Positions 1-6,127 of a stretch of 6,593 nt of DNA are shown piece after piece. The notes under the pieces are model-generated. The model saw only the letters and a program-made list of their open reading frames with translations, did not search any database and was not told where the DNA came from. The stretch's first letter is position 1. Each line of letters starts with the position of its first letter. The stretch covers positions 1-6,593 of the forward strand of contig CALCOW010000324.1 of assembly GCA_937899935.1 (NCBI GenBank). Direction: 5' to 3'. The stretch is from an uncultured Phycisphaerae bacterium. GTDB lineage: Bacteria > Planctomycetota > Phycisphaerae > Phycisphaerales > SM1A02. Made by a program: the position numbers and the translations under genes.

Positions 1-789
1 ATCTGTCAATGTCATAATGGGAGCTACCGTGATCGAATCACCAGTATGAACCCCCATTGGGTCGATGTTCTCAATCCCGCAGATGACAATGCAGTTGTCT
101 TCGTGGTCACGGATAACCTCAAGCTCATATTCTTTCCATCCGAGCAGCGATTGATCAATCTGCACTTGATTAATGCGTGATGCATCAATGCCACGGCTCA
201 CGATGCTATTGAACTCGTCACGGTTGTAGGCAATACCACCACCAAAGCCGCCCAGCGTAAAGGCGGGCCGCACGATTGCGGGAAGCCCCACTTTTTCAAG
301 GAACCGATGCGCTTCTTCCAGATTTGTGACTGTCTTTGCATGGGGCTGTTTGAGACCAACAGACTCAACGATACGTCGAAACTCATCGCGATCTTCGGCT
401 CGATAGATGACCTCTCTATCTGCCCCAATCATCTCCACATCAAACCGAGAAAGCGTACCCGCTTCCTCAAGGCCGCAGGCACAGTTCAATGCCGTTTGCC
501 CGCCAAGAGTGGGCAGCAGCGCATCAACTGGAGTACCAGCCTCTGCTTCTCGAGCAAGCACCTTGGCAACGGCTTCGGGCGTGATTGGTTCAATGTAGGT
601 GCGATCTGAGAACGCGGGATCGGTCATGATTGTTGCTGGATTGGAATTAACCAAAACCACCCGAACGCCTTCCTCGCGAAGAGCCTTGCAGGCCTGTGTA
701 CCCGAATAATCGAATTCACAGCCCTGCCCAATAACGATTGGGCCAGAACCGAGGATGAGGATGTTTTTTAGTTCGTCGCGACGTGGCAT
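1..789 (-). CDS. carB: Carbamoyl-phosphate synthase large subunit, N-terminal part (partial)
   Basis: CarB makes carbamoyl phosphate from bicarbonate, ATP and glutamine-derived ammonia, feeding pyrimidine and arginine synthesis in the cytoplasm with the CarA glutaminase. The reading frame is open from the ATG at 787-789 to base 1, giving 263 residues, so about three quarters of a roughly 1,070-residue protein lies outside the window. The N-terminus reads MPRRDELKNILILGSGPIVI and continues into the family blocks GQGCEFDYSGTQACKALREEG, NSNPATIMTDP and LPTLGGQTALN. Further on come the ATP-grasp glycine loop (TLGGFGGGIAYN, about residues 184-195), GWKEYELEVIRD, and IENIDPMGVHTGDSITVAP near the cut end. 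These match the first, carboxyphosphate-forming, synthetase half almost block for block. The glycine loop has Phe where Ser or Thr is usual. No Shine-Dalgarno sequence is visible before the ATG. The gene is divergent from the acyltransferase gene. Identification is essentially certain. Confidence 0.97.
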   Translation of the reverse strand, partial: MPRRDELKNILILGSGPIVIGQGCEFDYSGTQACKALREEGVRVVLVNSNPATIMTDPAFSDRTYIEPITPEAVAKVLAREAEAGTPVDALLPTLGGQTALNCACGLEEAGTLSRFDVEMIGADREVIYRAEDRDEFRRIVESVGLKQPHAKTVTNLEEAHRFLEKVGLPAIVRPAFTLGGFGGGIAYNRDEFNSIVSRGIDASRINQVQIDQSLLGWKEYELEVIRDHEDNCIVICGIENIDPMGVHTGDSITVAPIMTLTD

Positions 790-880
790 GCCGAATCTGC
801 GCCAATTGCATAGATCGTAGCAAGACCCACTTGCCGTGACACCCTATTGGACACCTATACACAACATTTCAGGCCCCAAA
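790..880. promoter_or_regulatory. Divergent intergenic region between carB and the acyltransferase gene
   Basis: This 91-base gap must hold the start signals for carB (leftward) and the acyltransferase run (rightward), because the genes diverge. On the minus strand the sequence TGCTACGAT resembles an extended -10 element, lying about 30 bases before the carB ATG, but it has no good -35. On the plus strand TATACA (856-861) is a weak -10 candidate, with TTGCCG (831-836) at a poor 19-base spacing. No strong hairpin or recognisable operator or riboswitch is visible. That promoters exist here is inferred from the geometry; the exact elements are tentative. If the acyltransferase starts at the upstream GTG (836), the gap shrinks to 46 bases. 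Confidence 0.4.
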
Positions 881-1687
881 ATGGAGAAATCTGGGCAGCC
901 CGTTGACACCCATCTTCAGAGGCACCAATCTGTGCCAATCATGCCCTGGTATTCAGTCACTGGAATCGTCTTGGGTGCCCTCCTGCTCGTCAGCATTCCA
1001 GTTGTCATTTGGCTCGTACCCTGGCTTCGTCGCAGCCCACGTCAGAAAATCATCTATGGTGCATTATTCCGCTTTGGACAGGGATTCTTCTGGCTCATCC
1101 ACCGCTATCGTGGAGATGGACTGGAGCATCGGCCCCAAACCCGGCGGCCTGGCAAGCTTCTGGTTGTTTGCAATCACAGCGGATCGATAGACCCCTTTTT
1201 GGTCCAATTCGTCTGCCCTTTTTATATCCGCTGGCTTACTGCAGCCAATACGGTGCCTTGGTTGTTTCGCCCATTTGTCAATTATCTCGGGGTCCTCAAT
1301 ATCTCAAGAATGAGCCCTGACACCGCAGGGCTACGACAGGCCATTCGCCTTCTGAATGATGACCAAGTTCTGGGTATTTTTCCTGAGGGCAAGATCGCCG
1401 TACCCCCACGTCAAATCGGCCCTTTTGCCCGCGGCGTGGGCTACCTGGTTAAAAAAACCCAGTCGCCAGTTCTGCTCGTTTGGATCTCAGGGACGCCTGA
1501 TACAAACAAGGTGCTGCCTTCATTGCTGGGCCCAAGCCATAGCTCCATCACCTTTGTGGACTACTTAGAATTTGATCCAGCTCTGACAAAGCTAGAAATC
1601 GCTCAGCAGCTTCGCGAACGACTCCACCAAGCCAGTGGCTGGCCCCTTCGTGAGGATGTCCAGCAGCCTGATAAGATGCACCAATGA
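881..1687 (+). CDS. PlsC-type 1-acyl-glycerol-3-phosphate acyltransferase family protein
   Basis: This is a membrane-bound glycerolipid acyltransferase, probably adding the second fatty acyl chain to lysophosphatidate, although substrate cannot be read from sequence. Counting from the chosen ATG (268 residues), one hydrophobic segment spans about residues 26-48 and is followed by a basic stretch (WLRRSPRQK). The catalytic HX4D motif is NHSGSID (98-104). Motif II is LGVLNISRM (136-144), motif III is FPEG (167-170) and motif IV is PVLLVWISGTP (196-206). All four are intact and in order. The frame extends to a GTG at 836, which would add 15 residues, and a third option is the ATG at 941, just before the hydrophobic segment. 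I prefer 881 because AGG lies 7 bases upstream, but this is weak evidence. The stop overlaps the ruvA start (ATGA), so the two are probably translationally coupled. Confidence 0.85.
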   Translation: MEKSGQPVDTHLQRHQSVPIMPWYSVTGIVLGALLLVSIPVVIWLVPWLRRSPRQKIIYGALFRFGQGFFWLIHRYRGDGLEHRPQTRRPGKLLVVCNHSGSIDPFLVQFVCPFYIRWLTAANTVPWLFRPFVNYLGVLNISRMSPDTAGLRQAIRLLNDDQVLGIFPEGKIAVPPRQIGPFARGVGYLVKKTQSPVLLVWISGTPDTNKVLPSLLGPSHSSITFVDYLEFDPALTKLEIAQQLRERLHQASGWPLREDVQQPDKMHQ

Positions 1688-2298
1688 TCTCCAAGATCAC
1701 TGGTACCCTCGCTTCTGTGAATGACGGCCGGGCTTTGCTGACATGCGGTCATCTCACTTATGAGTTGCTCATCACGGCTGTTGATGCACAACGCCTCCAA
1801 GCCCAACAGGGCGAGGAAATCGAGTTCTATACGCTGCATTATCTTGAGGCCCAATCGCAAGGGTCATCATTTGTGCCAAGGCTGATTGGATTTGCCGCAG
1901 CCAGTGATCGCTCCTTCTTCGAGTTGTTCACGAAAGTCAAAGGCGTTGGTCCCAGACGAGCGCTCCGATCACTTGTGGTCCCTGTGGACCAGGTAGCAAC
2001 CGCTATCGCAGACAAGGACATCAAGTTCTTGGTGACCCTGCCGGAAATTGGCAAACGTACTGCGGAGTCGATTGTTGCTGAACTCAATGGCCGAGTTGAA
2101 AGCCATCTTCCCGCATCGAGTGCTGGTGATGAGATCACCCAAGTAGCCGCCCGTGATGCCATCACAATGCTTTGTCAATTGGGTGAATCAGGTCCACAAG
2201 CCCGTCGATTGGTAGCAGCCGCACTTGCCGATGATCCTAAACTGAATTCTGCTGATCGACTGGTGGCTGCCGCTTGCCAGATTAAGGAACACGCGTAA
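1684..2298 (+). CDS. ruvA: Holliday junction branch migration complex subunit RuvA
   Basis: RuvA binds four-way DNA junctions as a tetramer and loads the RuvB motor for branch migration in recombination and fork repair. The 204-residue length fits the family. Residues 1-70 form the OB-fold domain, starting MISKITGTL and ending PRLIGF. Residues 80-135 hold two helix-hairpin-helix motifs, FTKVKGVGPRRALRSL (82-97) and LVTLPEIGKRTAESIVAEL (116-134). After a flexible linker (about 138-153), residues 155-200 form the small RuvB-binding domain. Two departures from E. coli RuvA stand out. The loop that carries the acidic pin is about six residues longer and keeps only one acidic residue (E55). The second hairpin reads PEIG instead of PGIG. 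The start ATG overlaps the previous stop by four bases. No ruvC or ruvB lies in the window. Confidence 0.96.
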   Translation: MISKITGTLASVNDGRALLTCGHLTYELLITAVDAQRLQAQQGEEIEFYTLHYLEAQSQGSSFVPRLIGFAAASDRSFFELFTKVKGVGPRRALRSLVVPVDQVATAIADKDIKFLVTLPEIGKRTAESIVAELNGRVESHLPASSAGDEITQVAARDAITMLCQLGESGPQARRLVAAALADDPKLNSADRLVAAACQIKEHA

Positions 2299-2333
2299 GT
2301 CAGAAAGAAACCACTACGAGTCACCGTAGCTGC

Positions 2334-2338
2334 GAGAG
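2334..2338 (+). promoter_or_regulatory. Shine-Dalgarno-like GAGAG before manC
   Basis: GAGAG ends six bases before the ATG at 2345. It is the clearest ribosome-binding site in the window and supports this start for the guanylyltransferase. The 46-base gap after ruvA also holds a 5-base-pair inverted repeat (CTACG 2314-2318, CGTAG 2325-2329) with no T-run after it, so it does not look like a terminator. Confidence 0.5.
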
Positions 2339-2344
2339 AATACG

Positions 2345-3424
2345 ATGCGTTATGGAATGATTATGGCTGGCGGCTCGGGAACACGTCTATGGCCAATGAG
2401 CCGTGGCGCACGCCCCAAACAACTGCTTGAGCTTTTTAATGAACAGTCATTGCTCTCGCTCAGCATGAAAAGACTCGAGGGTACGATTGATTCAGACAAA
2501 CGACTGATTTGCGCCTCGGAGCAGCATCGACAACAAATTCAGAAGGGGCTACCGGAGTTATCTGCTGATCAGTTTCTCGGTGAACCGTGCGGGCGCGATA
2601 CCCTCAATGCCATCGGACTCACTGCTGCGGTGTTACACCAGCAAGATCCTGATGCAGTTTTCCTTGTATTGACTGCGGATCACATCATTGAGCCACAGAG
2701 TGCATTCGCAGAAGCAGCTCGCCAAGGCCTGCGTTTAGTGGAGGATGATCCATCAAGAATTGTAACCTTCGGCATTCGACCAACACATGCAGCTACTGGC
2801 TACGGCTATGTCGAACGCGGAGAACCAATTCAAGGATTCCAGGACGCATTTTCTGCGAAGCGATTTGTTGAGAAGCCAGACCTTGCCACAGCTGAAGCGT
2901 ATCTGGCCTCCGGAAATTTCGATTGGAACAGCGGAATGTTTGTTTTTAACGCTGCTTCATTCCTTAATGCAATGCGAGCTTTTGCTCCAGAGTCGCATGC
3001 AGGATTGATACGTATTGCCAGTGCTTGGAACACATCTGAACGGCAAGAGGTGTTGAAAGAGGTCTATCCCACTCTCCCAAAGGTGAGTGTTGACTACGGC
3101 ATCATGGAACCCACTTCTCGAGACGATCGTTGGAATGTTTGTGTCGTTCCAATGGAGGTGCACTGGCTCGACCTAGGCAGTTGGACAAGCTATGCACAAA
3201 CACTTGATGAAGACAGCAATGGGTGCCGTTCAAATGGAAGCGCCGTTCACCTTGACTCAAGAAATGTGCTTGCCATAAGTGACGATCCAAACCATACGAT
3301 TACAACCATTGGTGCTGAGGATCTCATTGTCATTCACACATCAGATGCCACGCTTGTTCTACCTTTTAAAAGCGACCAACGAGTGAAAGAACTTGCGCAG
3401 CAGGTTGATCCCTCACTTCGATAG
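2345..3424 (+). CDS. manC: Mannose-1-phosphate guanylyltransferase (GDP-mannose pyrophosphorylase), single-domain
   Basis: The enzyme makes GDP-mannose from mannose-1-phosphate and GTP, supplying mannose, fucose or rhamnose-type sugars for glycans and polysaccharides. The 359 residues form one nucleotidyltransferase domain plus a short C-terminal region. The nucleotide-binding signature GGSGTRLWPMSR (9-20) is followed by PKQ (24-26). Further blocks are EPCGRDTLNAI (80-90), the metal-binding Asp in TADH (110-113), TGYGYVE (151-157), FVEKP (174-178), WNSGMFVF (194-201), SVDYGIME (248-255) and HWLDLGSW (273-280), with D276 as the likely second metal ligand. The C-terminal cupin (type II phosphomannose isomerase) domain of proteobacterial bifunctional ManC/AlgA proteins is absent, so mannose-6-phosphate must be made by a separate isomerase. 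The gene sits between ruvA and ruvX, on the same strand and in tight spacing, which suggests co-transcription rather than shared function. Confidence 0.93.
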   Translation: MRYGMIMAGGSGTRLWPMSRGARPKQLLELFNEQSLLSLSMKRLEGTIDSDKRLICASEQHRQQIQKGLPELSADQFLGEPCGRDTLNAIGLTAAVLHQQDPDAVFLVLTADHIIEPQSAFAEAARQGLRLVEDDPSRIVTFGIRPTHAATGYGYVERGEPIQGFQDAFSAKRFVEKPDLATAEAYLASGNFDWNSGMFVFNAASFLNAMRAFAPESHAGLIRIASAWNTSERQEVLKEVYPTLPKVSVDYGIMEPTSRDDRWNVCVVPMEVHWLDLGSWTSYAQTLDEDSNGCRSNGSAVHLDSRNVLAISDDPNHTITTIGAEDLIVIHTSDATLVLPFKSDQRVKELAQQVDPSLR

Positions 3425-3431
3425 CAACAGT

Positions 3432-3842
3432 ATGCGATATTTGGGCATTGATCTTGGCGAGAAGCGGACCGGCCTGGCTGCTGGTGATGACCGCTCCGGT
3501 ATCATTTCGCCAATCGGTGGGCTCGAACTGCCCCCAGGTGCGGCACTCTTTGATGCGATTGGCAAGGCTGCTCATGAACACGAGGCGCAAGCACTTATAT
3601 TGGGGCTGCCTCTGAACATGGACGGCAGCCAAGGGTCGCAGGCCAAACGGGTCATTGCGCTGGGCCACGAGTTGTCGGAACAACTCAACATGCCGATTCA
3701 CTTCCAAGATGAACGCTTAACCAGCGAAGCCGCGGATGCTGACATGGCTCAAAGTGGACGAACCCATCAACAGAAGAAGAAATTGCGTGATGCATTAGCT
3801 GCCACACACATCCTTCGCGACTACCTTGAGTGCCAGCAATAA
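3432..3842 (+). CDS. ruvX: YqgF/RuvX family RNase H-fold nuclease (putative pre-16S rRNA nuclease)
   Basis: In E. coli this family (YqgF/RuvX) acts in maturation of the 16S rRNA 5' end; it is often annotated as a putative Holliday junction resolvase. The 136-residue length is typical. The first strand carries GIDLGEKRTGLA (5-16) with catalytic-type Asp D7. The middle holds ALILGLPLNMDGSQGSQA (54-71), which matches the family block GLPxNMDGSxGxxA. DERLTSEAAD (93-102) supplies the second acidic site at E94, and KLRDALAATHILRDYL (117-132) supplies D120. All expected acidic residues are present, so the protein is probably active. The frame can be extended upstream to a TTG at 3393, inside manC, but the family starts directly at MRYLGIDLG, so I chose the ATG at 3432. 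Only seven bases separate it from the manC stop, and no Shine-Dalgarno sequence is seen. Confidence 0.95.
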   Translation: MRYLGIDLGEKRTGLAAGDDRSGIISPIGGLELPPGAALFDAIGKAAHEHEAQALILGLPLNMDGSQGSQAKRVIALGHELSEQLNMPIHFQDERLTSEAADADMAQSGRTHQQKKKLRDALAATHILRDYLECQQ

Positions 3843-3850
3843 GCCATAGA

Positions 3851-4687
3851 CTACTTTCCGTTTTCTTCAGGACAGGCTGCTCTATCCAGATACCACTTAA
3901 GATGGCCACCTTTGGCTGGTGACAAACCCATGATTGGCAGATCTTCGGCACCAGAAGCGGTCATGGAACGTACCAGTTCGACCGTTGGCGCCATCTCTTG
4001 GCCTGCAGCAACCACGCTAATGAACCGTGCATCACTCAGAATATCGAGGCCAAGTGTCAGCCAACGCTGACCATTAGAATCGGTCACTAGACCCGTTTGC
4101 CGATTTCGGGCCACGTTCGAAGCCGGTTTGATTGCAGCAATACCACCATCACTATCGAGGCTCAGTAACACGTAGTCCAGTCTCCGCGAGCCTTCGTTGC
4201 GACTTTGGAGTTCGCTTTTCAACAATGCTTCATACGTATGGCCCGGGGGCTCATCATCGATTGGCTTCCATGGATGACAATTTTCTGCGGGAACACCTGA
4301 ATGCAAAACCAGTGTCTCATAGATTTCCTGATAGTCATCATTATCGATTCGTTGCGCTGCCATCCAGAGATGTGTGCGAGACCAGGGAAAACTTCTCAAC
4401 GTCACATCGCACATGAGTCGCTCGTACAGTCGCATCTGAACCGGGCCCACCGTCAGCGCCATATGAAAGCTCGAATTCGTAATCAAAGATCGTTCAGCGT
4501 GAACAAATAGATCTGCCGCCATCAACTCAATGAGAGAGTCCAAGTCAGGGGCGACTGTGACAACACCTGAGAGAACTGGCTTTGGAAGATCCCCACCGAC
4601 CACTTCATATCCCTCCCCATCTATGGAAGAACCACGTGAAATATGATGAAGCCCATCAGGCAGTCGCTCAGCAGGTGTCTCAGACAT
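3851..4687 (-). CDS. 6-phosphogluconolactonase-like protein with degenerate active-site motifs
   Basis: The 278 residues follow the layout of the 6-phosphogluconolactonase / glucosamine-6-phosphate isomerase fold after an extra N-terminal tail of about 40 residues. Recognisable blocks are ALTVGPVQMRLYERL (77-91, where the family has ALSGGSTPxxLYExL), FPWSRTHLWMAAQRIDND (100-117, family W..vhxxxxDERxVP), the strand and turn LDYVLLSLDSDGGIAAIKP (170-188, family FDLxLLGMGPDGHTASLFP), WLTLGLDILSDARFISVVAAG (209-229) and the closing LKWYLDRAA (263-271). The Gly-Gly turn, the DER triad and the catalytic His of DGH are all replaced. The fold is therefore supported but lactonase activity is doubtful, so no gene symbol is given. 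A GGAG lies 10 bases before the ATG. The gene converges on ruvX with an 8-base gap. A regulatory or scaffold role, or a changed substrate, are both possible. Confidence 0.8.
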   Translation of the reverse strand: MSETPAERLPDGLHHISRGSSIDGEGYEVVGGDLPKPVLSGVVTVAPDLDSLIELMAADLFVHAERSLITNSSFHMALTVGPVQMRLYERLMCDVTLRSFPWSRTHLWMAAQRIDNDDYQEIYETLVLHSGVPAENCHPWKPIDDEPPGHTYEALLKSELQSRNEGSRRLDYVLLSLDSDGGIAAIKPASNVARNRQTGLVTDSNGQRWLTLGLDILSDARFISVVAAGQEMAPTVELVRSMTASGAEDLPIMGLSPAKGGHLKWYLDRAACPEENGK

Positions 4688-4737
4688 AACCAGGCACTCC
4701 GGAAAAACTTGAGATGGCTTGGAACTGGCTTTTCGTA

Positions 4738-4743
4738 ATCATA
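4738..4743 (-). promoter_or_regulatory. Candidate -10 element for the phosphogluconolactonase-like gene
   Basis: Read on the minus strand these bases are TATGAT, five of six matches to the sigma-70 -10 consensus. They lie about 50 bases before the ATG at 4687, leaving room for a leader of about 44 bases that includes CCGGAG. A weak -35 (TTTGTA) sits 16 bases upstream. The location in a divergent gap supports a promoter, but the -35 is poor. Confidence 0.35.
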
Positions 4744-4766
4744 AGAAATCCGACTCGACTACAAAC

Positions 4767-4772
4767 TATAAT
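4767..4772 (+). promoter_or_regulatory. Perfect -10 hexamer TATAAT immediately before a start codon
   Basis: TATAAT matches the sigma-70 -10 consensus at all six positions. Only six bases (AGACAC) separate it from the ATG at 4779. Transcription normally starts about seven bases after the hexamer, which would place the first transcribed base on the A of the ATG and give a leaderless mRNA. No Shine-Dalgarno sequence precedes this ATG, which fits. No convincing -35 is seen at 16-18 bases, and the hexamer could be chance in an AT-rich gap. Confidence 0.45.
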
Positions 4773-4778
4773 AGACAC

Positions 4779-6122
4779 ATGAACACCATTGCTTGCCTAT
4801 TTATTGCTCTGCTTAGCTCTCAACCAGCATCCAGCCAAGAGATCGATGGCCAAACCCCACCCCATCTGGACCAGCGAATCGACCCCACTCGTATTACGTT
4901 GCTGGAATTGCCACCTTTGCCCCAGCGTGTCGTACTTCCCCTCCCACCCGAACACCGCATTGCTGCCAACACGGAAGAGAGCCCCATCGATACCGCACGC
5001 GATCAACGTGCGCGTGTGGCAATACAAAAGGGACTGGACTATCTACGAACGCTTCAGTCCGATAGTGGTCTCTGGGCAATTGGGCTGAAAGCCAACCCAA
5101 CTGATCACGAGCACCAAGCCACACCGGTTGACCTTGCCGTAACAGCGATGGCCGTGAAGGCATTTGCACAGGCCGGCCAGGGCAATGATCCAGCGGCAAT
5201 CAATGGCGTTGAGGCGATGCTTAACTCTCGAGAGGAAGATGGAACGTTCAAGGCCAGTCCTCTTACGAACTATGTAACAGCAAGCATTGTGAGCGCCCTG
5301 GCCGCACATGATGAATTTGAACACGGTGGTGTTATTCTTGACATGACGACCCAGTTGAAAGAAATGCAATGGGATGAGGGAGAAGGCTTATCCAAAGCGC
5401 AGGATTGGTACGGCGGCGCTGGTTATGGAAACAGAGGTCGACCCGATCTTTCCAATACTCAAATCATGCTTGAGGCACTCTATGATGCAGGCGTGAGTCC
5501 CGATGAACCAGCTGTGCAGCGAGCCCTTGCATTCATATCACGAGCCCAAAACCTAAAGGCAACCAATAATGCCTCGTGGAATACCGATGACGGCGGCTTC
5601 ATCTATACACCAGCCAACGGCGGTGAATCAATGGCCAGTGAGGCTGCTGGCGAGGGGCGAGACGGTCGGGCCAAACTTTCGTTAAATGAGTTACCGAGTT
5701 TGCGAAGCTATGGATCCATGTCATATGCAGGCTTTAAGAGCCTGCTGTATGCCGGACTCGCCCCCGATGATGTTCGTGTGCGTGCTGTCTTTGATTGGGT
5801 GCGCCACCATTGGACGCTGGACGAGAACCCAGGGCTTGGCCAACAAGGTTACTACTACTACCTTCATGCAGTAGCCCGAGCACTTCGCGTAGCTCAACAA
5901 GAAGAAATAATTGATATTGATGGCCAACCACATCGATGGAGAGATGAACTGATCGATACGCTTCTTGCAAGACAACAACCCAATGGAGGGTGGGTCAACA
6001 CGCAAGATCGTTGGCTTGAGAGTGAGCCTGCACTCACCACTACTTATGCCCTCTTAGCCATTGAGGAAGCACTCAAGCCATTAGGCATTACACCAACACC
6101 AGTTAAGAAAAACATAGAATAG
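4779..6122 (+). CDS. Secreted prenyltransferase/squalene-cyclase-type repeat protein (alpha-alpha toroid)
   Basis: This is an exported 447-residue protein of unknown substrate. Residues 1-19 form a signal peptide (MNTIACLFIALLSSQPASS, likely cut after S19 by an A-x-S site), although it has no Lys or Arg before the hydrophobic core. A Pro/Leu-rich linker follows (about 41-57). Residues 80-435 contain helical repeats of the terpenoid-cyclase/prenyltransferase toroid. Two exact QxxxGxW motifs are QSDSGLW (93-99) and QQPNGGW (399-405), and related turns are EEDGTF (152-157) and DDGGFIY (270-276). Other landmarks are GSMSYAGFKSLLYAGL (312-327) and GYYYYLHAVARAL (357-369). The DxDD acid motif of squalene-hopene cyclases is absent, so cyclase activity is unlikely. 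The frame extends to a TTG at 4719, but that start would put the TATAAT inside the gene. The next gene begins five bases after the stop. Confidence 0.85.
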   Translation: MNTIACLFIALLSSQPASSQEIDGQTPPHLDQRIDPTRITLLELPPLPQRVVLPLPPEHRIAANTEESPIDTARDQRARVAIQKGLDYLRTLQSDSGLWAIGLKANPTDHEHQATPVDLAVTAMAVKAFAQAGQGNDPAAINGVEAMLNSREEDGTFKASPLTNYVTASIVSALAAHDEFEHGGVILDMTTQLKEMQWDEGEGLSKAQDWYGGAGYGNRGRPDLSNTQIMLEALYDAGVSPDEPAVQRALAFISRAQNLKATNNASWNTDDGGFIYTPANGGESMASEAAGEGRDGRAKLSLNELPSLRSYGSMSYAGFKSLLYAGLAPDDVRVRAVFDWVRHHWTLDENPGLGQQGYYYYLHAVARALRVAQQEEIIDIDGQPHRWRDELIDTLLARQQPNGGWVNTQDRWLESEPALTTTYALLAIEEALKPLGITPTPVKKNIE

Positions 6123-6127
6123 TACTC

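Noticed and set aside
307..609. Plus-strand open frame of 100 codons within the carB region
   Set aside because: It lies antisense to carB, whose protein is conserved block by block on the minus strand. The plus-strand translation has no recognisable family features.
803..850. CCAAT / ATTGG inverted pair in the carB-acyltransferase gap considered as an operator
   Set aside because: The arms are only five bases and lie about 40 bases apart, which is too short and too distant to distinguish from chance.
2314..2329. Inverted repeat CTACG / CGTAG between ruvA and manC considered as a terminator or attenuator
   Set aside because: The stem is only five base pairs with a six-base loop and no following T-run. 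It is within what chance allows.
3393..3431. N-terminal extension of ruvX from a TTG inside manC
   Set aside because: The YqgF family begins directly at the first strand (MRYLGIDLG), and the extension only re-reads the manC end in another frame.
4132..4510. Plus-strand open frames antisense to the phosphogluconolactonase-like gene
   Set aside because: They are low-complexity, His/Arg-rich translations without family features, whereas the minus-strand frame shows a coherent fold signature across its whole length.
4719..4778. N-terminal extension of the secreted repeat protein from a TTG
   Set aside because: The extra 20 residues would bury the signal peptide, the TTG has no ribosome-binding site, and the TATAAT would fall inside the gene. 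A caveat is that the extension would supply positive charges before the hydrophobic core.
4779..6122. Squalene-hopene cyclase or other active terpenoid cyclase
   Set aside because: The QxxxGxW repeats fit the fold, but no DxDD motif is present, the protein is shorter than the roughly 630-residue cyclases, and it has a signal peptide.
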